This document shows, piece after piece, positions 55,477 through 63,573 of a stretch of 64,000 nucleotides of DNA. The number at the start of each line of letters is the position of its first letter. The first letter of the stretch is position 1. The stretch comes from Selenihalanaerobacter shriftii. Its GTDB lineage: Bacteria; Bacillota; Halanaerobiia; Halobacteroidales; Acetohalobiaceae. Both the position numbers and the translations under genes were made by a program. The notes under the pieces are model-generated. The model saw only the letters and a program-made list of their open reading frames with translations, was not told the DNA's origin and did no database searches. The stretch spans positions 1-64,000 of the forward strand of contig NZ_FUWM01000018.1 in NCBI RefSeq assembly GCF_900167185.1. Reading direction: 5' to 3'.

Positions 55477-56631
55477 CTATTCCTCCATCCTCTCCATCTC
55501 CTTTAAAGCCTTAATTAAGTAATTAATCTCTTCTTTAGTATTAAAATAACCGATTCCCATTCTAACAGTACCACCTAAAGCAAAACTACCAATCGTTTTA
55601 TGAGCATTAGGAGCACAATGTAATCCTGATCTGACCATAATATTATATTCACTATCTAATTTATAAGCTACATCTGCATGATCTAATCCTTCTAAATTGA
55701 AAGAAATAACTCCTACTCGTTTTTGAACATTTTTATCACCATAAAGTATTACACCATTAACTTTTGATAACTTAGTTAAAGCATAATCTATCAATCTTAC
55801 TTCTTTTTCTCTAATCTTTTCTACTCCTTGCTCTAAAATATAATTTACACCTGCCCCTAATCCAATTAATCCTACAGTATTAATAGTTCCTGCTTCATAA
55901 CGATTCGGTAGCTCCTTAGGTGCATATTCAGAAGTAGAATTATTACCAGTACCACCTTCCTTTAGTGGTTTTAAATCTATTCCTTCTTTAATATATAAGC
56001 CTCCGGTTCCTGTAGGTCCTAATAATCCTTTATGACCAGTAAAAGCTAACAGATCAATATTCATCTTTTTGACATCGATAGGATATACTCCAGCTGTCTG
56101 AGCTGTGTCTAATAAAAAATGAATCCCTGCTTCATTTGCAATCTCTCCCATTCGTGCTATAGGCAAGATAGTACCAACTACATTAGAAGCATGTAAACAT
56201 GCAATTAACTTAGTATTATCTTTAATTGCATTTTTAATTTTATCTATACCAATTTGCCCACTACTATCACATTCAATCTTAGTAATCTCTATTCCTCGAT
56301 CTCTTTCTAACTCTTTTAATGGACGCCAAATAGCATTATGCTCTAAACTAGTAGTAATTACATGATCATTTCTTTTTAGTAAACCTTTTAGAGCCAAATT
56401 AATTGCTTCAGTTATATTATGAGTAAAAACTATGCGAGTAGGATCTGCTATATTGAATAATTGAGCTAAACTCTTGCGAGTATTATAGATAGCTTGTTCA
56501 GCCTGAAATGCTTTTTGATAGGCACCTCTACCAGCACTAACTCCATTATTTTTAAAAAATTCAGACATTTTATCGTAAACAACATCTGGTTTAGGATAAG
56601 ATGTAGCTGCATTATCAAAATAAACTTCCAC
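55477..56631 (-). CDS. Class V cysteine desulfurase / selenocysteine lyase-like enzyme
   Basis: A 384-aa PLP enzyme. The cofactor Lys201 is in FTGHKGLLGP and the sulfur-carrying Cys339 is in RSGLHCAPNAH. The start YFDNAATSYPKPDVVYDKM is that of the desulfurase group related to enzymes encoded with selenium-dependent molybdenum hydroxylase genes. It likely removes S or Se from cysteine or selenocysteine to supply cofactor or cluster assembly. It leads a coupled operon of six genes ending in the response regulator. Confidence 0.85.
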   Translation of the reverse strand: MEVYFDNAATSYPKPDVVYDKMSEFFKNNGVSAGRGAYQKAFQAEQAIYNTRKSLAQLFNIADPTRIVFTHNITEAINLALKGLLKRNDHVITTSLEHNAIWRPLKELERDRGIEITKIECDSSGQIGIDKIKNAIKDNTKLIACLHASNVVGTILPIARMGEIANEAGIHFLLDTAQTAGVYPIDVKKMNIDLLAFTGHKGLLGPTGTGGLYIKEGIDLKPLKEGGTGNNSTSEYAPKELPNRYEAGTINTVGLIGLGAGVNYILEQGVEKIREKEVRLIDYALTKLSKVNGVILYGDKNVQKRVGVISFNLEGLDHADVAYKLDSEYNIMVRSGLHCAPNAHKTIGSFALGGTVRMGIGYFNTKEEINYLIKALKEMERMEE

Positions 56632-56670
56632 TTTACTTCACCTCAATTTTTTTATTTTATAATATTTAAT

Positions 56671-56710
56671 AATTTCCTGTCTGCAACCAAAGAATCACAG
56701 ACAGGAAATT
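56671..56710. repeat. 13-bp hairpin between thioredoxin and desulfurase genes
   Basis: AATTTCCTGTCTG (56671-56683) pairs with CAGACAGGAAATT (56698-56710). A T run follows only weakly, so termination of the thioredoxin transcript is likely but not sure. Confidence 0.55.
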
Positions 56711-56729
56711 ATCTTTATAATCTATTTTT

Positions 56730-56981
56730 TTATAACTCAGCTTCAATTAAATCTTTAATTTCACCTACTTTTACTAATCTACCTTTTACTTTAACATCTC
56801 CATTAATCTCTAATCCTGGTGTGCTTAATATTCCAGCTTTAGCTATTTCAGCCATGTCTTCTACTTTCTCTACATTAGCTGCTACATCCAATTCTGCTAA
56901 AGCATCCATTACATTCTTCTTTAATTTTACACACTTTTTACAACCAGGTCCATAAACCTTAATATCCATCTCTAAACTCAC
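56730..56981 (-). CDS. Small thioredoxin-fold protein (TM0996/MTH895 type)
   Basis: An 83-aa thioredoxin-like protein with the active site CKKC near residue 14-17 (YGPGCKKCVKLK). It starts MSLEMDIKVYGPG and matches the small archaeal/bacterial redox proteins called redox-active disulfide protein 2. Such genes are common partners of ArsP/YraQ-type permeases, as here (17 nt apart). It probably reduces a permease or metal-bound disulfide. The CcdA-like protein at 63574 could supply electrons. Confidence 0.88.
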   Translation of the reverse strand: MSLEMDIKVYGPGCKKCVKLKKNVMDALAELDVAANVEKVEDMAEIAKAGILSTPGLEINGDVKVKGRLVKVGEIKDLIEAEL

Positions 56982-56998
56982 CTCCTTTTGTATTATAA

Positions 56999-57946
56999 TT
57001 AAATAACTATATTAAATAAGTAACCTACGCCAATGATGGCAACTCCAACAATAAATACAAATATTTTTATTAACTTTGGCTTAAGCACTTTTCTTAAAAT
57101 GACCATTTCTGGTACAGATAAAGCTACAGTTGCCATCATAAAACTTAAAGCTGTTCCTATTGCTACTCCTTTATCCATAAGTGCTTCTACAATTGGAACT
57201 GTTCCTACTGCATTAGAATAAAGTGGAACCCCAAAAACAACTGCTACAATAACAGCAAATGGATTATCAGGCCCAGCATAGTTAGCTAGAGCTCCTGTTG
57301 GTACATAACCGTGAATCAAACCACCAATTGCTATTCCAACCATGACAAACTTCCATATCCTACCTACTATGTCTTGAACCTGGTATTTAGCATACTCAAT
57401 TCGATCTTTCCAAGTCATTGCTGCAATCTCTTCTTCTTCCATCTCAATCTCATAAACGTACTCTTCTACGTACTCTTCTAAATCTAAATAGCCAATTAAG
57501 ACACCACCTAATACTCCTACAGTTACTCCACTAATCAAATATAGCGCTGCTATCTTAAAACCAAAAATTGAATAGAGTAATACTAATGCTATCTCATTAA
57601 CGATCGGAGAAGTAATTAAAAATGAAAATGTTACTCCTAATGGTACCCCGGATTCAACAAAACCAATAAAGATCGGTACTGTAGAACAAGAGCAAAACGG
57701 TGACACCACTCCTAAAAAAGAAGCCATCAGATTACCCACAAATAATCTTTTCCCACTTAATAACTTCTTAACCTTCTCTGGTTGAAAGAAACTACGAATA
57801 ATAGAAATTATAAAGATCATAACACTTAATAATAGAATGATTTTAAGTGTATCATAGATAAAGAAATGTAATGCCTCCGCTAAATGTGCCTCTGGATTTA
57901 AGTTCAACCAATTATAAACTACTAAATCAGCAAATTCTGTTAACAT
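56999..57946 (-). CDS. ArsP/YraQ-type permease
   Basis: A 315-aa membrane protein with about eight helices. The diagnostic SPFCSCSTVPIFIGF has its two Cys at residues 85 and 87 (numbered from the ATG at 57946). An upstream ATG five codons earlier is inside the ribosome site GAGGAGGGG and is rejected. Members include the organoarsenical exporter ArsP. The neighbouring arsenic-type ArsR and thioredoxin support a metalloid role. A 45-nt promoter/operator element precedes it. Confidence 0.85.
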   Translation of the reverse strand: MLTEFADLVVYNWLNLNPEAHLAEALHFFIYDTLKIILLLSVMIFIISIIRSFFQPEKVKKLLSGKRLFVGNLMASFLGVVSPFCSCSTVPIFIGFVESGVPLGVTFSFLITSPIVNEIALVLLYSIFGFKIAALYLISGVTVGVLGGVLIGYLDLEEYVEEYVYEIEMEEEEIAAMTWKDRIEYAKYQVQDIVGRIWKFVMVGIAIGGLIHGYVPTGALANYAGPDNPFAVIVAVVFGVPLYSNAVGTVPIVEALMDKGVAIGTALSFMMATVALSVPEMVILRKVLKPKLIKIFVFIVGVAIIGVGYLFNIVI

Positions 57947-57973
57947 AAGACCCCTCCTCATTCTTCATAATAC

Positions 57974-58018
57974 TAATAACATCATTATATAATAAATTGC
58001 TAATATATTAATTAAAAA
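57974..58018. promoter_or_regulatory. Repeat A: shared promoter/operator element before the permease
   Basis: A 45-nt stretch that recurs at 63405-63449 with three mismatches. On the minus strand it contains TATAAT (57989-57984) as a -10 box and the perfect 10-nt palindrome TAATATATTA. It lies 27-72 nt upstream of the permease start, so it looks like a second, regulated promoter within the arsR unit. Confidence 0.7.
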
Positions 58019-58022
58019 TAAA

Positions 58023-58343
58023 TTATTCACCCTCTTCTAAAGCTAATTTTGTCTTATTAATCTGCTTTACTAATAAACTCTTAGCCGAATCTAGAATCTC
58101 CCAGATTTCATTATCTTTTACTTTATATAATACTTTAACTCCATCTTTACGATTCTCAACAAGATCTTGATCCTTTAATACTTTCAAATGTTGAGAAATA
58201 TTCGATTGACTAAGTTCTAAAGCTTCATAAATATCACATACACATAATTCTCCATCTCTCAAGAGATTCAAAATTTGAATTCTAGTTGGATGTGCTAATG
58301 CTTTGAATAATTCACTTGTCAGTTTACTAATTAATGTTGACAT
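58023..58343 (-). CDS. arsR: ArsR-family arsenic-type repressor
   Basis: A 106-aa winged-helix repressor. The metal site ELCVCD with Cys34 and Cys36 in helix alpha-3 is the arsenite-sensing motif of E. coli-type ArsR. The DNA-recognition helix is in LSQSNISQHLKVLKDQDLV. It should leave its operators on binding As(III) or Sb(III). It is monocistronic or co-transcribed with the downstream permease, with its own strong promoter upstream. Confidence 0.95.
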   Translation of the reverse strand: MSTLISKLTSELFKALAHPTRIQILNLLRDGELCVCDIYEALELSQSNISQHLKVLKDQDLVENRKDGVKVLYKVKDNEIWEILDSAKSLLVKQINKTKLALEEGE

Positions 58344-58391
58344 TTTTTATGCTCCTTTGTTAGTAGATTAGATTCAATTATAATAATTACA

Positions 58392-58438
58392 TTAATATAT
58401 TCTAATATAATTATAATTTATTTTATGAAGTCTGTCAA
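58392..58438 (-). promoter_or_regulatory. arsR promoter with operator-like repeat
   Basis: TTGACA (58438-58433), 17 nt, TATAAT (58415-58410), followed directly by TATATTAGAATATATTAA. The same design with a nearly identical downstream repeat is found at 63517-63561. A repressor sitting on the downstream repeat would block RNA polymerase, as expected for ArsR. Confidence 0.8.
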
Positions 58439-58450
58439 CTGTTATTTAAG

Positions 58451-58492
58451 AATTAATAGAGATAAAGTTGATCAACTTTATCTCTATTAATT
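58451..58492. terminator. 42-bp perfect palindrome
   Basis: AATTAATAGAGATAAAGTTG and its exact complement meet at 58471/58472. It lies 10 nt beyond the RND gene stop and just upstream of the arsR -35. It probably terminates the RND operon on the minus strand; the T run is weak. Confidence 0.65.
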
Positions 58493-58502
58493 AGATTTGA
58501 AA

Positions 58503-61124
58503 TTAACCTGAATAATCTAATTTATCTTCTTTACTCTTTTTATCTTTAAATAATAAATGGCTTAAAATGGTTATTAAAGCCGGTAGAATAAATAAAGTAG
58601 ATATAGCAGAGATAGCTAAAATAGTTGAAATTAATGTTCCAACTGTTTTATGGGGTTTTAAAGGTGATAACAATAATGGCAAAAATCCAATAGCAACTAC
58701 TAACGCATTTCTAGTAATTGCTCTAGCAGGTTCTCCAAACATTTTTTGTAAAGTTTCTTCCCAAGAACCCGAATCTGCATAAAACTCTCTACTACGCTGT
58801 ATAAAATGAATCGCAAAATCTACTGAAAGGCCTAAGGTTAAAGATGATAGAACTGCTACCGGCATATCATAATTCTTACCAATTAAACCTATCATTCCAT
58901 AAGCAAAGGTTACCGTTACACTTAACGGTAGCATGCTCAATAACCCCCACCAGAATGAACGGAAAAGAAAGATCATTAAAATTAAAACTACTATAAAAGA
59001 ACCTAATAATGCTTTTAGCATACCTTTAACCATTTTATTTTGCCAAACTATATTTACATAATTCAATCCTGCCCAATTTAATTTTAAATTACGTGGTGGT
59101 GGGTGTTCAGCAATCCAACTCTCTATCTGATCTTTTACCCGCTGCATATCTTGGTTATTCCCACTATTTAACTGTACCCAAATATTTGCTCTTAAATAAT
59201 TTGGTTCAACAAAATGCCATAAATCATCAGGGTTATGACTATTTTGAAAAGACATTAATGTTTGAGCCACAGCTGGAGCAGAATTTGGGATTTTATAGTA
59301 TTCCTCACTTCCTTGACGCAACTCTTTATGTACTTTTTTAACTACATCAGGTAATCCTCCAGCTTTTCCTACATTCTTCATTGACTCTAATTGGTTTTGA
59401 ACTTGACTTAAATACTCCAACACTTCAGGCTGTTTAAATGTTTGATATTCAGTCTGTAAATCTCCTATTGCAAATTCTAAATCTTCTAAAGCCCATTTTG
59501 AATCTCCAGTCTTACCTTCTTTTAATTTAACCACATAATCTTTTATCTTATCTACAAATTTAATCTGATTAAAGACTTCTTTACTTTTATATTCTTTGAA
59601 TTTACTATTAATCTCGTTTCTTATATTATTAACCTGCTTCTTCTGCAACTTTGGATACATACTTTCTGTATCCTCTATTTCAGATATTAAATCATCCTTA
59701 GCATTCTGTAAACTATCCAATGTATATTGAGTGTCCCAAACCATATATGCCATGTATGTTCCAGCAAATCTATCATTCAACACCCTATCAGCTTGACGAA
59801 TAGGATGACTCTTCTCAAACCAAGTTACTGGATTATCATTAACTACAATCTTAGTAATACCATATCCAGAAATAACAAGTATAATTAAAATAATGACTAA
59901 TACCGTTTTATACCTTCTATATATTAAATTACCTAACGAGTGAAGCATTCTTCCTAGTAAACTACTAGACCCACCATCTTCTGCTCCAAAGTTTTCAAAA
60001 GATTCTTCTTTAATAAACATAGTATATGCTGGTATGAAGATTACTGTTAATATCCATGCTAACATAGTTCCTATTGCTACAAATACTCCAAATACCTGCA
60101 CAGGCGGGAGGGGGGTCAAAGCTAAAGAAGCAAAACCAATACTAGTAGTTAATGAAGTATATAACATAGGAGTAAAGAGTTCATCCATTACTGCAATAAT
60201 TGTTCTTCTCTTATCTCCAATCTGTTGGTATCTATCATAGAATTCACTCAACATATGTACTGAATCAATTACAGCAATCGACATCAAGAATACTGGTATC
60301 ATAGAAATTAGAATATGGACTTTAAATCCTAATCCAATTAAAAGACCCATAGTTGAAATCACCGTCATTATAGCAACTATTATTGGTGAAATAATTAATG
60401 ACAGCTTCTTAAAGAAGAACCATAATAATAACAGCAAAATTAACATAGTTACAGGTGCAGCTCTACGCATTAATTTAAACATTTGAGCCCCAAATGTATC
60501 CTCTGCTATAGGAAGACCACTCATATAATATCTTTCATTTCCTGATAACTCTTTGATATATTCTTCAATTTTCATTGAAATCTCATAACTTAAATCCTTA
60601 CTCTTAATTGGAATATAAAGAGCTAATGCCTCCCCATCTTCTGAAATCATAGTTCCCTTTAACATAGGATTATCCATAGCTTCATTTCTTATGTACTTAG
60701 CTTGTGCTTCAGTTTTAGGTGGTTTATCCATCAACCAATTAAAATTAATTCTTCCTAATCCACCTTGCTTAATATTATCTTTAGTTGAAGGCGCAATTAT
60801 ATCAGAGGCTATTACTCCTTTTGTCTGTTTGATTTTATTAGTTAGTTTATAAATTTTACTCAAAGTCTTTGGATTAAAGACACCATCTGAATTCTTATTA
60901 TTAATTACTCCTAAAACTATCATATCATGCATTTGAAAGTCTTCTTTTGTTTTATCATGAAACTGTCTTACAAATTCATCTTCATTTAACATATTCTCTG
61001 GATCAGTATCAACTTTAACTTTAGGAATCTGTGTTGCTAAAAGAATAGTCAAGATTACAAAAAAGATAACGACCGTCTTAGGATGATCTATTGAAAAATT
61101 AGTAAGGCGTTCTTTAAAATTCAT
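58503..61124 (-). CDS. RND (MMPL/HpnN-type) inner-membrane transporter
   Basis: An 873-aa RND protein with two six-helix halves and two large outer loops. It starts MNFKERLTNFSIDHPKTVVI and each half has the family ending, e.g. FAIHFIQRSREF with the SLTLGLSVD stretch. It resembles MMPL/HpnN-like lipid transporters rather than drug RND pumps, which are about 1000 aa with MFP partners. It is the last gene of a lolA-barrel-RND operon. It likely extracts a lipophilic molecule from the inner membrane toward the outer membrane. Confidence 0.9.
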   Translation of the reverse strand: MNFKERLTNFSIDHPKTVVIFFVILTILLATQIPKVKVDTDPENMLNEDEFVRQFHDKTKEDFQMHDMIVLGVINNKNSDGVFNPKTLSKIYKLTNKIKQTKGVIASDIIAPSTKDNIKQGGLGRINFNWLMDKPPKTEAQAKYIRNEAMDNPMLKGTMISEDGEALALYIPIKSKDLSYEISMKIEEYIKELSGNERYYMSGLPIAEDTFGAQMFKLMRRAAPVTMLILLLLLWFFFKKLSLIISPIIVAIMTVISTMGLLIGLGFKVHILISMIPVFLMSIAVIDSVHMLSEFYDRYQQIGDKRRTIIAVMDELFTPMLYTSLTTSIGFASLALTPLPPVQVFGVFVAIGTMLAWILTVIFIPAYTMFIKEESFENFGAEDGGSSSLLGRMLHSLGNLIYRRYKTVLVIILIILVISGYGITKIVVNDNPVTWFEKSHPIRQADRVLNDRFAGTYMAYMVWDTQYTLDSLQNAKDDLISEIEDTESMYPKLQKKQVNNIRNEINSKFKEYKSKEVFNQIKFVDKIKDYVVKLKEGKTGDSKWALEDLEFAIGDLQTEYQTFKQPEVLEYLSQVQNQLESMKNVGKAGGLPDVVKKVHKELRQGSEEYYKIPNSAPAVAQTLMSFQNSHNPDDLWHFVEPNYLRANIWVQLNSGNNQDMQRVKDQIESWIAEHPPPRNLKLNWAGLNYVNIVWQNKMVKGMLKALLGSFIVVLILMIFLFRSFWWGLLSMLPLSVTVTFAYGMIGLIGKNYDMPVAVLSSLTLGLSVDFAIHFIQRSREFYADSGSWEETLQKMFGEPARAITRNALVVAIGFLPLLLSPLKPHKTVGTLISTILAISAISTLFILPALITILSHLLFKDKKSKEDKLDYSG

Positions 61125-61159
61125 TTTTCTTACTCCTTTCTGGTTTGCATATAACTAAA

Positions 61160-62455
61160 TTAATAGCTATAACGCATTCTAAAATAAATATTAGAGTTCT
61201 CTTCAAATTGCCCTAGTCGAGTATAGTCTTGATCTCCATAAAAGATATTCCCGCCTAAAGTAAGATTTATATTATCTGTCCAATCATAACTCACCTTAGG
61301 TTTAAAATAACCGTCTTCATCCGCAGGAGAATAATAAGTAAATAAATCTAACTTAACTGTTTGCATATTTAACAATTTTATAATACGTAAAGTAACTACA
61401 TCCCTATTCTCTTCTTTAATATACTCTTCTTTATTAGGTGAATCATTAAGATAATTCTTCTCATATCTATCATAATCTTGCATCTTCTCTAAGAAATACT
61501 GCATACCAATAGTAAGATCATTACCTAAATCTCTTTTATATCCAACTAAACCCTTTAAATAAGAATTAGGCACATTCGTCTTCTCACCATCTGGATCATC
61601 AACAGAATCATAATAACCTAATTCTATATTAGTAATTCCACCTAAAAATAAATTACGCCAACTACCACCATAAGCATTTAAACGGGAAAATTCTAATGTT
61701 TTTCCACCAACAGAACTAGGATTAGGCTGTTTATGAAAACCTCGATAACCATAGAATGCTATCTCATTACCATGATAATTTTTCTTAACTCTTAATGCCA
61801 ACTCACCATTCTCCCAATCCTTTTCTGGGTCATTAACTACACCTGAAAAATCCTTAAGCATTATTTCATCTTCATCTTTATTATAATAAGCTAATCTCTC
61901 ACCATCTATATAACGATCAGATTCAAAGACTGGAGTCCAGACCAAATCAACAATCGTTCCCTTAGGAAAGATTGAAAATTTAATGGAATCTGATGGTGCT
62001 TTTAAGTATTCCTCATCTCTACCTAAAAAGTAAGATTTTCGGTCCTTAGGAAAGAGGTCATTAATAAATAATGAATCACCAGTTCCCCAAGTTAATACTT
62101 GTCTTCCGGCCTTAATTTCAAAATTTCTTGATGGATAAGCCCAAATATACGCTTCACGTAATTTAATATCTGCTTCATCTCTTATTGAATCACTCACTAT
62201 ATCAGTTGTAACTTGAAACTCTGCTTCTGAACTTAATGCATTCCAATACTCAAGTTGAGCTCTTACTTCTGATAATAAAAGATCATCAGATAGATTATTA
62301 ACATTACTAGAAGTATCATATCTTCCACCTATTGAAGTCTCTACAAAACCATGAAAAGGTAAGTTCTTAGCATATGAAGCTGTTGACCCAATAAGTAAAA
62401 ATGTTACTATAACAAGTATTGATATACTTATAGATTTAAGTTTGTTTCGAATCAT
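61160..62455 (-). CDS. Outer-membrane beta-barrel protein (DUF1302-like)
   Basis: A 431-aa exported protein. A signal peptide of about 30 residues ends ASYA-KN. The body is a long series of amphipathic strands rich in Tyr, Trp and Gly (e.g. GYRGFHKQPNPSS) and the last residues RMRYSY end in an aromatic residue, the mark of BAM-inserted barrels. An upstream in-frame start at 62497 is rejected since ATG 62455 follows AAAGGAG. A segment FEIKAGRQVLTWGTGDSLF resembles DUF1302/phosphate-selective-porin types. It lies 35 nt upstream of the RND gene. Confidence 0.85.
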   Translation of the reverse strand: MIRNKLKSISISILVIVTFLLIGSTASYAKNLPFHGFVETSIGGRYDTSSNVNNLSDDLLLSEVRAQLEYWNALSSEAEFQVTTDIVSDSIRDEADIKLREAYIWAYPSRNFEIKAGRQVLTWGTGDSLFINDLFPKDRKSYFLGRDEEYLKAPSDSIKFSIFPKGTIVDLVWTPVFESDRYIDGERLAYYNKDEDEIMLKDFSGVVNDPEKDWENGELALRVKKNYHGNEIAFYGYRGFHKQPNPSSVGGKTLEFSRLNAYGGSWRNLFLGGITNIELGYYDSVDDPDGEKTNVPNSYLKGLVGYKRDLGNDLTIGMQYFLEKMQDYDRYEKNYLNDSPNKEEYIKEENRDVVTLRIIKLLNMQTVKLDLFTYYSPADEDGYFKPKVSYDWTDNINLTLGGNIFYGDQDYTRLGQFEENSNIYFRMRYSY

Positions 62456-62484
62456 ATTATTGACTCCTTTCTTAGTTAATATAT

Positions 62485-63300
62485 TTATCTTAACCATCGA
62501 CGTGGTGGACGACGCAAATAACGTTCACTAAAGATTCTTTCAGGAATACCAACATTATATTCAATATTAGACATTCTAATAACTGTATATCCTCCATCTA
62601 TTAAGTTTTTAACTTTCCTAACAGTGACAGTAGGATAACCTTGAATAGTCTCTATCTTTTCTGCAGTGATAACTCGATAAGGTGAACCTTGCTTATTATA
62701 ATATTCAGCTTTTACTGGTAGAAATATCTCTTTGTCTATCCACATTTTATAATAAGAGAACTCGACATCTTCCGCATCCTTAGGTAGATTCTTTATTATA
62801 TATTTGCCATCTTCCTCTCCCAATAGAATATGTTTATCTAACTGTAAAGCCCGCCCAGAAACATCTTCATATGTAAAGTGAGAACCAGCAAAACTAGTTC
62901 GCTTATCTCCAGCTGCAATTCTTTGTACTAAATCCAAAGCAGGTAAATATAACCAACGATCATCCTGACTACCAGGATGCTTATAAACCATAAATACCAT
63001 CTTTCTTACATCAGCAGGTCTTTTGAAATAAACGTAGAATTTTTGATCACCATTATCTTCTATATCTTTCTTTAATTTGAGTAATTCTCTATGTCGCTTG
63101 CGCCCTTGTGAATCTACAATCGTCATATTAATGACCCCACGTTCATCATCACCACTATAATTAGCCGCCTTATATGCTTTTCTTACAATCTCGTTAACTG
63201 ATAATTCTTTAGCCTGAATAACATTTGATTTTAAACCCACGCCTATAGATAATACTAAAAGCATAATTAAGAATATTGTACACAATTTTTTTAACATCAT
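62485..63300 (-). CDS. LolA-like outer-membrane lipoprotein-sorting family protein
   Basis: A 271-aa exported protein with a signal peptide ending near VIQA-KEL. The domain is the convex beta-sheet of the LolA/outer-membrane-lipoprotein-sorting family, with FKRPADVRKMVFMVYKH, RWLYLPALDLVQRIAAGDKR and SHFTYEDVSGR. True LolA is about 200 aa and single; this longer form travels with RND and beta-barrel genes. It may carry a lipid or lipoprotein across the periplasm. First gene of the three-gene operon. Confidence 0.88.
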   Translation of the reverse strand: MMLKKLCTIFLIMLLVLSIGVGLKSNVIQAKELSVNEIVRKAYKAANYSGDDERGVINMTIVDSQGRKRHRELLKLKKDIEDNGDQKFYVYFKRPADVRKMVFMVYKHPGSQDDRWLYLPALDLVQRIAAGDKRTSFAGSHFTYEDVSGRALQLDKHILLGEEDGKYIIKNLPKDAEDVEFSYYKMWIDKEIFLPVKAEYYNKQGSPYRVITAEKIETIQGYPTVTVRKVKNLIDGGYTVIRMSNIEYNVGIPERIFSERYLRRPPRRWLR

Positions 63301-63404
63301 TTCTCCCTCCTAATTTTAAATATTTTATATAAATTCCTTCTCTCATGATCAATTCCAACCTCATTTTTCATATGTTCAAATTATAACAACACCCCCTTTT
63401 AAAT

Positions 63405-63449
63405 TAATAACATTATTATATAATTAATTCCTAATATATTAATTAAAAA
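63405..63449. promoter_or_regulatory. Repeat A, second copy, before the lolA-like gene
   Basis: 42 of 45 bases match 57974-58018. On the minus strand it includes a TATAAT-like box (63420-63415) and the palindrome TAATATATTA. It lies about 105-150 nt upstream of the lolA-like start. The shared sequence is far longer than expected even in AT-rich DNA. Confidence 0.7.
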
Positions 63450-63516
63450 AATACTAAACTAACCTTTTATTATAAACTGCTAATATCAATCTTAATCATA
63501 AATATATTATTAAATC

Positions 63517-63561
63517 TTAATATGTTAATATAATTATAGTATATTATTTCAATTTTGTCAA
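63517..63561 (-). promoter_or_regulatory. Strong promoter with arsR-type operator
   Basis: TTGACA (63561-63556), 17 nt, TATAAT (63538-63533), then TATATTAACATATTAA. The arrangement and downstream repeat are almost the same as at the arsR promoter. It reads toward the lolA-like gene with a leader of about 225 nt that includes Repeat A. Confidence 0.75.
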
Positions 63562-63573
63562 TTTTTATTTAAA

